From positions 310,001-374,000 of the forward strand of contig CAWEVL010000011.1 in NCBI GenBank assembly GCA_963812525.1: a DNA stretch of 64,000 bases, written 5' to 3'. A program made the translations under genes and the position numbers. A model generated the notes under the pieces. It did no database searches. It had not been told where the DNA came from and saw only the letters and a list, made by a program, of their open reading frames with translations. Positions 34,219-46,408 of the stretch are shown in pieces; positions within the stretch are counted from its first letter, which is position 1; the number at the start of each line of letters is the position of its first letter. The DNA is from Bog-756 sp963812525. Lineage in GTDB: Bacteria > Actinomycetota > Acidimicrobiia > Acidimicrobiales > RAAP-2.

Positions 34219-35383
34219 GCGTCGTCTCCGAACCGGGTCTGGCCCGGCTGGAGGTGGTCGGCCGACTGGACCGGCTGCGGTCCCTCATGGCCGAACCGGG
34301 GGACGACGGCGAGGCGGTCGGCGGGCTGCTGGTCACCACCCCGGCCAACATCCGATGGTTGACCGGGTTCACCGGGTCGGCCGGGCTGCTCCTGGTGACG
34401 GCGGACGGCGCCCTGCTCACCACCGACGGTCGCTACCGGACCCAGTCGGTCGAGCAGCTGGCCGAGGCCGGGGTGGACGGCGCAGGTGGAGGTGGCCGTC
34501 GGCGGCGTCCAGGCCCAGCGGGAGGCGGTCCACCGGGGGGCCGAGGGGTTGGCCGACCTCGGCCTCGAGGCCGACCACGTGACCTGGTCGGGGCAGCGGG
34601 CCTGGGTCGAGGCGCTGGCGCCGTCGTCGCTCGTCCCCACCCGGGGCCTCGTCGAGCGCCTGCGGATGGTCAAGGATCCCGGAGAGGTGGACCGGATGTC
34701 CCGGGCCGCCGCCATCGCCGACGAGGCCCTGGCCGCCGTGGTCCCGCTCCTGGCCGCGGTGGGATCCGCGTCGAGCGGTGGACCGACGAGCGCTGACCGA
34801 ATCGGGCTTCGCCGCCGCCCTCGACCACGCCATGCGGGAGCGGGGAGCCGAGGACCGTGCCTTCGAGACCATCGTGGCGTCGGGGGAGAACTCGGCCAAG
34901 CCCCATGCCCGGCCGGGCGGGCGGGCCATCCGCCCCGGGGACCCGGTGGTGGTGGACTTCGGTGCCGTCTTCGAGGGGTACCGGTCGGACATGACCCGCA
35001 CCTTCTGTGTCGGTGGCCGGCCCACCGGTGAGCTGGCCAAGGTGTTCGCGGTGGTGGCCGAGTCCCAGCGTCTGGGGGTGGCCCGGGTGGAGCCGGGCGC
35101 CACCGCCGGATCGATCGACCTGGCCTGTCGGGACGCCATCGCCGCCTCGGGGTGGGCCGAGCGCTTCGAGCACGGCACCGGGCACGGCGTGGGACTGGAC
35201 ATCCATGAGGGGCCATCGGTCGGTCCGGGGTCTACTGCTATTCTCGTGCCCGGCACCGTGGTCACCGTGGAACCCGGCGTGTACCTGCCCGGGACCGGCG
35301 GGGTCCGCATCGAGGACACCCTGGTGGTGACCGAACACGGCAGCCGATCGCTCACCCAGTTTCCGAAGGAAGTTGCTGTCTGA
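34215..35383 (+). CDS. Xaa-Pro aminopeptidase, M24 family (two frameshifts)
   Basis: Corrected length is 388 aa. N-terminal creatinase-like domain (ANIRWLTGFTGSAGLLLV, TDGRYRTQS), then the M24 metallopeptidase domain with the five metal ligands in VVDFGAVFEGYRSDMTR (two Asp), HGTGHGVGLDIHEGP (His), VTVEPGVYLPG (Glu) and GVRIEDTLVVTE (Glu). Breaks at GG 34479-34480 and GG 34777-34778 are each repaired by removing one G. It cleaves N-terminal residues before proline. Position between aroQ and efp is common in actinobacteria. Its TGA overlaps the efp ATG. Confidence 0.87.
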
Positions 35384-35943
35384 TGGCTGTCTCCACCAAT
35401 GATCTGCGCAACGGCATGACCCTCAACCTGCCCGAAGGGCTGTTCGCCGTGGTCGAGTTCCAGCACGTCAAGCCGGGCAAGGGCGGCGCCTTCGTCCGGA
35501 CCAAGCTGAAGAACTCGCGGACCGGCGCCGTCATCGAGCGGACCTACCGGGCCGACGAGAAGCTCGAGCAGGCCATCATCGACAAGCGCGAGATGCAGTT
35601 CCTCTACCGCGACGGCTCCGACTACGTGTTCATGGACACCACCTCCTACGAGCAGCTGCAGGTCAACACCGGCCTCCTCGGCGACGCCCCGAACTACCTG
35701 AAGGAGGGGGACGACGCCGTCCTCCAGTTCTTCGGCAGCGAGATCGTCGGGGTCGACCTCCCGGCCTCGGTCGAGCTCGCCGTGGCCGACACCGAGCCCG
35801 GCCTCCAGGGTGACCGGGTGTCGGGGGCCCGCAAGCCGGCCACGCTGGAGACGGGCCTCGTCCTGCAGGTGCCCCTGTTCGTCAACCCGGGCGAGAAGAT
35901 CAAGGTCGATACCCGAACCGGGGAGTACCTGACCCGGGCCTGA
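35383..35943 (+). CDS. efp: Elongation factor P
   Basis: 186 aa, three OB-like domains; relieves ribosome stalling at polyproline. The modification-loop tip is KPGKGGAFVRTKLKN with a Lys. The C-terminal signature GEKIKVDTRTGEYLTRA is complete. The ATG overlaps the peptidase stop (TGATG) and has AAGGAAG at 35366-35372. Confidence 0.97.
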   Translation: MAVSTNDLRNGMTLNLPEGLFAVVEFQHVKPGKGGAFVRTKLKNSRTGAVIERTYRADEKLEQAIIDKREMQFLYRDGSDYVFMDTTSYEQLQVNTGLLGDAPNYLKEGDDAVLQFFGSEIVGVDLPASVELAVADTEPGLQGDRVSGARKPATLETGLVLQVPLFVNPGEKIKVDTRTGEYLTRA

Positions 35944-35985
35944 CCGCCGCGGTACCGGCCCCGCCGGTCGTCGCCGTCCCAGACC

Positions 35986-36381
35986 ATGGAATCCGCACCT
36001 CGCCACCAGGCCCGAGAACGGGCCCTGACCCTCCTCTACGAGGCGGAGCTGAAGGACAGTCCTCCCTCGGTGGTGCTCGACCAGCTGCTCATGGCCCCCG
36101 ACGGCTACACCGTCTCGTTGATCGAGACGGTGGAGTCGCGCCGCCCCGAGATCGACGGGATGATCGACGACGCCGCCATCGGCTGGGACCTCGACCGGAT
36201 GGCGGTGGTGGACCGCAACGTGCTGCGCATGGCCGTCGCCGAGCTGCTGGCCAGCCCCGACGTCCCCACCGCGGTGATCCTCAACGAGGCGGTGGAGCTG
36301 GCGTCGGCCTACTCCACCGACGACTCGGGACGGTTCGTCAACGGGGTGCTGGCCACGCTGGCCCGGCAGGTTCGCAGCTAG
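35986..36381 (+). CDS. nusB: Transcription antitermination factor NusB
   Basis: 131 aa, all-helical. It begins APRHQARERALTLLYEAEL with the Arg-rich RNA-binding helix, and ends with VILNEAVELASAYSTDDSGRF and FVNGVLATLARQ, both NusB signatures. It supports rRNA antitermination. It starts 42 bases after efp and precedes the pyr operon promoter. Confidence 0.93.
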   Translation: MESAPRHQARERALTLLYEAELKDSPPSVVLDQLLMAPDGYTVSLIETVESRRPEIDGMIDDAAIGWDLDRMAVVDRNVLRMAVAELLASPDVPTAVILNEAVELASAYSTDDSGRFVNGVLATLARQVRS

Positions 36382-36416
36382 CCGCCGGACAGCGACGGCA
36401 CCCGCGGCCCAGCGGG

Positions 36417-36471
36417 TATAGTCGGAGCCTGACCGTGAAGCGGGTCCCGTGAGGCCCGTACGGACAGGAGG
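36417..36471 (+). promoter_or_regulatory. Promoter, leader and RBS of the pyr operon
   Basis: TATAGT (36417-36422) is a strong -10 box. The leader of about 45 nt ends in AGGAGG (36466-36471) before the pyrR GTG. Bases 36445-36464 can form a short bulged hairpin (TCC and GT pairing with ACGGA) just before the ribosome binding site, a possible target for PyrR translational control (inference, weak). Confidence 0.45.
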
Positions 36472-36475
36472 AAGC

Positions 36476-37045
36476 GTGGCCGAACGTGAACGCAGTCACA
36501 CCCGTCCGCGGGGTGCTGTGTTCGTTCCCCGGGCCCAGGTCATGTCGGCCAGCGACGTGCACCGGGCCATCACCCGCATGGCCCACGAGATCGCCGAGCG
36601 GAACCGCGGTCTGGAGAAGGTCGTGCTGGTCGGACTGCAGACCGGCGGCGTGTCGATCGCCGAGCAGCTGGCCTCCACCCTGGCCGAGGTGGAGGGAGCG
36701 ACCATCCCGGTGGGCACCCTGGATGTGGCCTTCTACCGGGACGACATCGGGCTGCGCCCGGTCCTGCCCGAGGCGGCCACCGACATCAGCTTCGACCTCA
36801 CCGGGGCCACCGTGGTCCTGGTCGACGACGTGCTGTTCACCGGGCGGACCATCCGGGCCGCCCTCAACGCCCTGGGGGAGTACGGACGGGCCCAGGTGGT
36901 GGAGCTCGCCGTCATGGTCGACCGGGGTCACCGCGAGCTCCCGATCCGGCCGGACTACGTGGGCAAGAACCTCCCGACCCGGCGGGACGAGATGGTCGAC
37001 GTGTCCGCCGACGGCGTCTCCCTCGGGGAGCTGGTGAGCCGGTGA
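36476..37045 (+). CDS. pyrR: PyrR regulator / uracil phosphoribosyltransferase
   Basis: 189 aa. The PRPP-binding motif is VVLVDDVLFTGRTIRAAL. LVGLQTGGVSIAEQLA and LPIRPDYVGKNLPT are PyrR signatures. It senses UMP/PRPP and binds pyr mRNA, with weak UPRTase activity. The GTG at 36476 is chosen from AGGAGG upstream. It overlaps pyrB by GTGA. Confidence 0.95.
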   Translation: MAERERSHTRPRGAVFVPRAQVMSASDVHRAITRMAHEIAERNRGLEKVVLVGLQTGGVSIAEQLASTLAEVEGATIPVGTLDVAFYRDDIGLRPVLPEAATDISFDLTGATVVLVDDVLFTGRTIRAALNALGEYGRAQVVELAVMVDRGHRELPIRPDYVGKNLPTRRDEMVDVSADGVSLGELVSR

Positions 37046-38013
37046 GCCCGTTCCCGGCCAACCTCCTGAGCATGGACGACCTGTCCACCGAGGACATCGG
37101 CCAGGTGCTGGAGGTGGCCGACTCGTTCGTCGAGGTGGGTCGCCGGGCCAATCCCAAGGTGCCCGCCCTCCGCGGGAGGACGGTGGCCACGCTGTTCTTC
37201 GAGGACTCCACCCGGACCCGCATGTCCTTCGAGACGGCGGCCAAACGGATGTCGGCCGACGTGCTGTCCTTCGCCGCCGGCTCCTCGTCGCTGAAGAAGG
37301 GCGAGTCCCTGCGCGACACCGTCGAGACCATCGAGGCCATCGGCATCGATGCCGTGATCATCCGCCACGCCTCGTCCGGTGTGCCGGCCCGCGTGGCCGG
37401 GTGGGTCGACCACTGTTCGGTGGTCAACGCCGGAGACGGCTGGCACCAGCACCCCACCCAGGCGCTGCTGGACCTGTACACCGTCCGCCAGGCCCTCGGC
37501 GGCGGCGACGCCGGCCTGGCCGGGTTCGAAGGGATCCAGGTCGTCATCGTGGGGGACATCCGCCACAGCCGGGTGGCCCGATCCCAGGTCACCGGCTATG
37601 CCGCCCTGGGGGCCGAGGTGACACTGGTGGCCCCGGCCACGCTGCTGCCGCCGTCGTTGGAGGGGTGGCCGGTCGCCGCGGTGAGCCATCGGCTGGACGA
37701 GGCGCTCGAGAAGGCCGACGTGGTGTCGCTGCTCCGGGTGCAGTCGGAGCGGGGGAGCGGCGCCTTCGTGCCCACCCTCCGGGAGTACACGGCCGGGTTC
37801 GGCCTCACCGCCCGACGGGCGGCCATGCTCCAGCCCGGGGCCCTCATCCTCCATCCGGGTCCGATCGTCCGCGGCGTGGAGATCGCCTCCGACGTCGCCG
37901 AGCTGCCGGCCTCGCTGATCACCGAACAGGTGAGCAACGGGGTGGCCGTCCGCATGGCGGTGCTGTTCCTCCTGCTCGGTCAGGGCCCGGTGGACGGGAC
38001 CCACCATGGTTGA
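37042..38013 (+). CDS. pyrB: Aspartate carbamoyltransferase catalytic subunit
   Basis: 323 aa. Carbamoyl-phosphate site FFEDSTRTRMSFETA, HPTQALLDLYTVRQALG, IVGDIRHSRVARSQV, and LHPGPIVRGVEI near the C-terminus. No pyrI regulatory subunit is present. It overlaps pyrC by eight bases. Confidence 0.97.
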   Translation: MSPFPANLLSMDDLSTEDIGQVLEVADSFVEVGRRANPKVPALRGRTVATLFFEDSTRTRMSFETAAKRMSADVLSFAAGSSSLKKGESLRDTVETIEAIGIDAVIIRHASSGVPARVAGWVDHCSVVNAGDGWHQHPTQALLDLYTVRQALGGGDAGLAGFEGIQVVIVGDIRHSRVARSQVTGYAALGAEVTLVAPATLLPPSLEGWPVAAVSHRLDEALEKADVVSLLRVQSERGSGAFVPTLREYTAGFGLTARRAAMLQPGALILHPGPIVRGVEIASDVAELPASLITEQVSNGVAVRMAVLFLLLGQGPVDGTHHG

Positions 38014-39349
38014 GCGCACCACCCGGACCACCCGGACCGGCGGGGCCGGCCGCCCGCCGGCCGTCGTGCTGGAAGGCGGCACGGTCATCGACCAGACCGG
38101 CGAACGGGTGGCCGACGTCCTGGTCGTGGGTGACCGGGTCACCGAGGTGGGGCCGATCGGCTCGCCGCCGAAGGGGGCGCGGGTGCTCGACGCCGGCGGG
38201 TGCGTGGTCACCCCGGGCCTGGTCGACCTGCACACCCACCTGCGCCAGCCCGGCCGCGAGGAGGCGGAGACGGTGGCGAGCGGGACCCGGGCCGCCGCGC
38301 TGGGGGGTTTCACCGCGGTGGTGGCCATGCCCAACACCGAGCCCACCCTGGACTCGGCCGAGGCAGTGCGCACCGTCCAGGCGCTGGCCGAGCCGGCCAT
38401 GGCCACGGTGGCCGTGGCCGGGGCCATCACCGTGGGCCGGGCCGGCGAGCGCCTGGCTCCGATGGCCGAGTTGGCCGAGCTGGGCGTACGCATCTTCACC
38501 GACGACGGGAGCGGCGTGCAGTCGGCCGGGCTGATGCGGCGGGCCCTCGAGTACGCCAACGGGCTCGGGGTGACCCTGGCCCAGCACTGCGAGGAGGCCT
38601 CCCTGGCCGGTGACGGGGCCATGCACGAGGGGGCCTGGTCCAGCCGGCTCGGGATCCCGGGCATGCCGGCGTTGGCCGAGGAGGTCATGGTGGCCCGGGA
38701 CCTGGCCCTGGTACGGGAGGTCGGCGGCCGCATCCACTTCCTCCACCTGTCCACGGCCAACTCGGTCGAGCTGGTGCGCCGGGCCAAGGCCGAGGGCCTG
38801 GCCGTGACGGCGGAGGCCGCTCCCCACCACTTCACCCTGACCGATGCCTGTGCCGCCGACTACGACCCGGTGTTCAAGGTCAACCCGCCCCTCCGGCCGG
38901 CCTCCGACGTGGACGCGGTGAAGGCCGGACTGGCCGACGGCACCATCGACGCCATCGCCACCGACCACGCGCCCCACCCGCCCGAGGCCAAGGACCTGCC
39001 CTTCGACCAGGCGCCTCCGGGCATGCTGGGTCTGCAGACGGCCCTGTCCCTGGCCATCACTGAGCTCGACCTGCCCCTGGGCCGGATCCTGGCCCTGATG
39101 AGCTGGCAGCCGGCGGCCATCTGCGGCCTCGACCACGCCCACGGCGGGGACCAGGGCGGCCCGGTGGCCCCGGGATCGGTGGCCAATCTCTGCGTGATCG
39201 ATCCCTCGGCCACCTGGACCGTCGACCCGGCCGGACTGGCCAGCCGCAGCCGCAACTCCCCGTATTTCGGCCGGAAGCTGACCGGCCAGGTCCGCCACAC
39301 GGTGTTCCGGGGTGAACCCGTGGTCGTCGATGCCGAGGCCCAGCGATGA
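38006..39349 (+). CDS. pyrC: Dihydroorotase
   Basis: 447 aa, class I dihydroorotase. Metal motif DLHTHLRQPGREEAET, FTAVVAMPNTEPTLDS, LAQHCEEASLA, and ATDHAPHPPEAK with the catalytic Asp. Active rather than pseudo-DHOase, since all metal-site motifs are kept. It overlaps carA by ATGA. Confidence 0.97.
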   Translation: MVERTTRTTRTGGAGRPPAVVLEGGTVIDQTGERVADVLVVGDRVTEVGPIGSPPKGARVLDAGGCVVTPGLVDLHTHLRQPGREEAETVASGTRAAALGGFTAVVAMPNTEPTLDSAEAVRTVQALAEPAMATVAVAGAITVGRAGERLAPMAELAELGVRIFTDDGSGVQSAGLMRRALEYANGLGVTLAQHCEEASLAGDGAMHEGAWSSRLGIPGMPALAEEVMVARDLALVREVGGRIHFLHLSTANSVELVRRAKAEGLAVTAEAAPHHFTLTDACAADYDPVFKVNPPLRPASDVDAVKAGLADGTIDAIATDHAPHPPEAKDLPFDQAPPGMLGLQTALSLAITELDLPLGRILALMSWQPAAICGLDHAHGGDQGGPVAPGSVANLCVIDPSATWTVDPAGLASRSRNSPYFGRKLTGQVRHTVFRGEPVVVDAEAQR

Positions 39350-40481
39350 GCGGGCGTAGCGGGCCGCTCCACCGCCACGAGGCGTGGCTGGTGCTGGCCG
39401 ACGGCACCCGCTTCGAGGGAGAGGCCATCGGGGCGGTCCCCGGGGGAGGGGTCACCACCGGCGAGGCCGTCTTCAACACCGTGCTCTCCGGCTACCAGGA
39501 GGTCGTGACCGACCCCTCGTACGCCGGTCAGGTCATCGCCTTCACCTATCCCCACATCGGCAACTACGGGGTCAACCCAACCGACGACGAGGCCGTCCGA
39601 CCCCACTGCCGGGGGGTGGTGGTGCGTGACCTGACCGACCGCCCCAGCAGCTGGAGGTCGAGGGAGTCGCTGGAGGCGTTCCTGATCCGGTTCGGGGTGC
39701 CCGGGATCTCCGGCGTCGACACCCGGCGCCTCACCCGCCACCTGAGGGACCACGGGGCCATGCCGTGTGCCTTCGGCACCGCCGGTCCCGCCGAGCTGGT
39801 GGCCGCCGCCGAGGCGGCACCGTCCACCGAGGGCCGGGACCTGGTGTCCACGGTGACCACGCCCACCGTCGTCACCCGGGGCACCGGGCCTTACCGGGTG
39901 GTGGCCTACGACTTCGGGATCAAGGAGTCCATGCTGCGCCAGTTGGGTGACCTGGCCACCGTCGTCGTGGTGCCCGCCTCGACCCCCGCCGACCAGGTCC
40001 TCGGACTTGAGCCCGACGGCATCTTCCTATCCAACGGACCGGGCGACCCGGCCGCCCTGCCGGCCATCGTGGCCGAGATCCGCACCCTGGCCGACGCGGG
40101 CACGGTCCCGGTGTTCGGGATCTGCCTCGGGCACCAGCTCCTGGCCACCGCCCTCGGGGCCGCCACGTACAAACTCCCCTTCGGCCACCACGGGGGGAAC
40201 CACCCGGTCCGGCGCATCGCCACCGGGCGGGTCGAGATCACCTCGCAGAACCACAACTACGCGGTGGCCGAGGATTCGCTCGCCTCCTCCGAGATCACCC
40301 ATGTCAACCTCAACGACGGGGTCATCGAGGGGATCCGGAGCCGGGACACCCCGGTGTTCAGCGTGCAGTACCACCCCGAGGCCGGCCCCGGCCCCCACGA
40401 CGCCCGCTACCTGTTCGACGAGTTCCGATCCCTCATGGACGCCACCGGGGCCCGGGCCGCCGGAGCGCGGGGGGTGGGCTG

Positions 40482-40482
<1 letters not shown>
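39346..40482 (+). CDS. carA: Carbamoyl-phosphate synthase small subunit
   Basis: 378 aa glutamine amidotransferase subunit. The N-terminal domain has GAVPGGGVTTGEAVFNT and SGYQEVVTDPSYAGQ. The class I GATase has FLSNGPGDPAA, nucleophile Cys in FGICLGHQLLA, and His-Glu in SVQYHPEAGPGPHDA. It overlaps carB by one base (TGATG). Confidence 0.97.
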
Positions 40483-43792
<3,310 letters not shown>

Positions 43793-43796
<4 letters not shown>

Positions 43797-44794
43797 GCCC
43801 GAGCGCCTCCCCGCGCCGGTCGGACCGCACCGACCGGGTGCGCCGGGCCTGGCGGGCCGTCCGGGCCGGGGACGTGGACCTGTCGGTGCCGGTCGGGTCC
43901 CTGGAGCTGGTCAACCCGGTGATGACGGCGTCGGGCACCGCCGGGCACGCCGACGAGTTGGCCGCCTACTTCCCCCTCACCGAGCTGGGAGCCATGGTGG
44001 TCAAGTCGCTGTCGGTCGGGCCCTGGCCCGGCAATCCGCCGCCCCGGGTCCATCAGACGCCGTCCGGCATGCTCAACAGCGTCGGCCTGCAGGGGCCCGG
44101 CCTCGAGGCGTGGCTCGAGCACGACCTGCCGCGGATGATCGGGCACGGAGCTCGTACCGTGGTCAGCATCTGGGGCCAGCGCGTGGACGATTTCGCCAAG
44201 GCCGCCGGCATGCTGTCCGGGGTCACCGGGCTCAGCGCGGTGGAGATCAACGTCAGCTGCCCCAACGTGGAGGACCGGCGGCGGATGTTCGCCCACTCGC
44301 CGGGGGCCACCGCCGAGGTGGTGGCGGCCGTCGCCGAGCACTGCCCCGGTCTGCCCCGGTGGGCCAAGTTGAGCCCCACGGTGGCCGATCTGGCCGAGGT
44401 GGCCGGTGCGGCACTCGGCGCCGGGGCCGAGGCCGTCACCCTGGTCAACACGGTCCTGGCCATGGCCATCGATGTCGAGGGCCGCCGACCGATGCTGGGG
44501 TCGGGTCCCGGGGGCGGGGGGCTGTCGGGTCCGGCCATCCACCCGGTCGCCGTCCGGGCGGTGTTCGACGTCCGGGCCGCCCATCCCGGCGCCACCATCA
44601 TCGGGGTGGGCGGGGTGATGTCCGGCCGGGATGCCGTGGAGCTCCTGATGGCCGGGGCCGACGCGGTCCAGGTGGGTACGGCCACGTTCCGTGACCCGAG
44701 GGCGGCCGTCCGGATCGTGGGTGAGCTCGAGCAGTGGTGCTCCCGACGGGGAGTCCGTCGGGTGAGCGAGTTGAGAGGAGCGGCCCATGGCTGA
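43793..44794 (+). CDS. pyrD: Dihydroorotate dehydrogenase, class 1B-like
   Basis: 333 aa TIM-barrel flavoenzyme. VNPVMTASGTAG, NSVGLQGPGLEAWL, VEINVSCPNVEDRR (active-site region), WAKLSPTVADLAEVA, LVNTVLAMAIDVEGRRP, GLSGPAIHPVA and IIGVGGVMSGRDA match class 1B enzymes, which normally use an electron-transfer subunit PyrK and NAD. No pyrK is found between carB and pyrF, where one would expect it. GTG start coupled to carB; eight-base overlap with pyrF. Confidence 0.93.
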
Positions 44795-45659
44795 CGGGGA
44801 TGGCGCAACGAGTACCGACGGTGGGTTCGGGGCCAGGGTGGCGGCGGCCGTGGCCCGCACCGGGCCGCTGTGCGCGGGCATCGACCCGTCCACCGATCTC
44901 CTCCGGGCCTGGGGTCTGAGTGACGACGGGCCCGGGCTTCGCCAGTTCGGGCTGCGCTGCGTGGAGGCCTTCGCCGGTGTGGTCCCGGTGATCAAGCCCC
45001 AGGTGGCCTTCTTCGAGCGTTGCGGCTCGGCCGGCCTGGCCGCGCTCGAGTCGCTGCTGGAGGAGGCCCGGTCGGCCGGGCTCCTCGTCGTGGCCGATGC
45101 CAAGCGGGGTGACATCGGGAGCACCATGGAGGCGTACGCCCGGGCGTGGCTCGATCCGCAGAGCCCGCTCCGGGCCGACGCCGTCACCGCCACCCCCTAC
45201 CTCGGACTCGGGGCCCTCCAGCCCATGATCGACCTGGCCGGCTCCACCGGCCGCGGGGTACTGGTGGTGTCCCGGAGCTCCAATCCCGAGGGTCGCCCGC
45301 TCCAGCAGGCCCGCACCGTTGGGGGCAAGGGACCGGCCGTCGAGGACATGGTGTTGTCGGGCATCGCCGAGCTCAACCGGGGCGGCCGGGTCCCGGCAGG
45401 CACCGTGGGCGCCGTGGTCGGCGCCACGCTGGGTCCGTCCGAGTTCCGGCTGGCCGAGCTGGGCGGGATCATCCTGGCTCCTGGCGTGGGGGCCCAGGGT
45501 GGGACCGCAGCCGGGGTGGGAGCCCTGTTCGGGGAGTGCCCCCCCGGCTCCGTGCTGGCCAGCTCGTCCCGGTCCCTGCTGGCCTGCGGCCCCGAGGTGT
45601 CGGCGCTGGGCGAGGCGGCCAGGAAGGCCCGCGACGAGATGGCCGGGGTGCTCGGCTGA
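44787..45659 (+). CDS. pyrF: Orotidine 5'-phosphate decarboxylase, type 2
   Basis: 290 aa. CAGIDPSTDLLRAWGL at the start and the catalytic DAKRGDIGSTMEAYA (type 2 charge network) are clear. VTPYLG (as TATPYLGLG) and SNPEGR follow. Last gene of the pyr operon, completing UMP synthesis. It is convergent with the unknown gene at 45690. Confidence 0.96.
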   Translation: MADGDGATSTDGGFGARVAAAVARTGPLCAGIDPSTDLLRAWGLSDDGPGLRQFGLRCVEAFAGVVPVIKPQVAFFERCGSAGLAALESLLEEARSAGLLVVADAKRGDIGSTMEAYARAWLDPQSPLRADAVTATPYLGLGALQPMIDLAGSTGRGVLVVSRSSNPEGRPLQQARTVGGKGPAVEDMVLSGIAELNRGGRVPAGTVGAVVGATLGPSEFRLAELGGIILAPGVGAQGGTAAGVGALFGECPPGSVLASSSRSLLACGPEVSALGEAARKARDEMAGVLG

Positions 45660-45689
45660 CCCGTACCCGGCGCCCGGAGATCCAGGGGG

Positions 45690-46277
45690 TCAGCGGTCGG
45701 CGGTGGGCAGGTCCTGGGCGAACTCCAGGAACGGCGAGGGTGGGAGGTACTCGGCGGGGATCTCGTCGGGGTGCTGGTAGTAGTCGACGTCGAAGATGTT
45801 GGACACCCCCGGTTCCTCCACCGTTCCGCTGAGGCCGGCCTCGGTGGCGGCCAGGAAGGCTCGCCTCCCGTCGATGGACCCGGCGGCCAGGGACTCGTAG
45901 GTGTCCTTGGCCACCCGGGCGACCAGGCTGTAGACGCAGCCGTCGAGCGTGGCCCCGACCCGGCGGCCGATCATGCAGTGGCGGGTGCCGTCGTCCATGA
46001 CGTAGACGGCGGCGTCGCCCTCGCCCACACAGGCCCGGATCCGGTGCGGGTGGCCGAACAGGTGCAGGAGCTGCTCGTGCCGCCGTTCCTTCATGGCCCA
46101 CAGGGGGCTCGGGGGGATGACCCCCTCGGGCTCGTCCTCCTCCAACGGGGTGGCGTTCTCGGGCGCGCTCACCGGGAAGACGGTGCCGGCCGTCTGCGGG
46201 GTGAAGTGGAGCTGGCCGTCCTGTCGCGACTGGAACTGGTCGCCCTCGTCCTCTCCGGGTCGTTGTCCGTCGGCCAC
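45690..46277 (-). CDS. Conserved hypothetical protein, 195 aa
   Basis: I do not recognise the family. Soluble, acidic at both ends, with a mixed alpha/beta middle: SPLWAMKERRHEQLLHLFG, AVYVMDDGTRHCMIG and DGCVYSLVARVAKDTYESLA. The C-terminus is Pro/Asp-rich (EYLPPSPFLEFAQDLPTADR). The GTG at 46277 follows AGAGGA. It stands after pxpBC on the same strand with a 131-bp gap, so co-transcription is possible but not required. Confidence 0.7.
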   Translation of the reverse strand: MADGQRPGEDEGDQFQSRQDGQLHFTPQTAGTVFPVSAPENATPLEEDEPEGVIPPSPLWAMKERRHEQLLHLFGHPHRIRACVGEGDAAVYVMDDGTRHCMIGRRVGATLDGCVYSLVARVAKDTYESLAAGSIDGRRAFLAATEAGLSGTVEEPGVSNIFDVDYYQHPDEIPAEYLPPSPFLEFAQDLPTADR

Positions 46278-46408
46278 AGCTACGTCCTCTCGTTGGGTTC
46301 CGACCCGCCGCGGGGTGCTCGACGGGTCGCTCAGGCATGGTGTTCGACGTCCCACTCTGGCAGATCCGCACCTCCCGGGTGCGACGGCTGGACGGCCGGA
46401 CGGCCGGG
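46278..46408. other. Intergenic region, no feature recognised
   Basis: 131 bp between two minus-strand genes, probably holding the promoter of the 195-aa gene. No clear -10 box was found. Confidence 0.3.
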
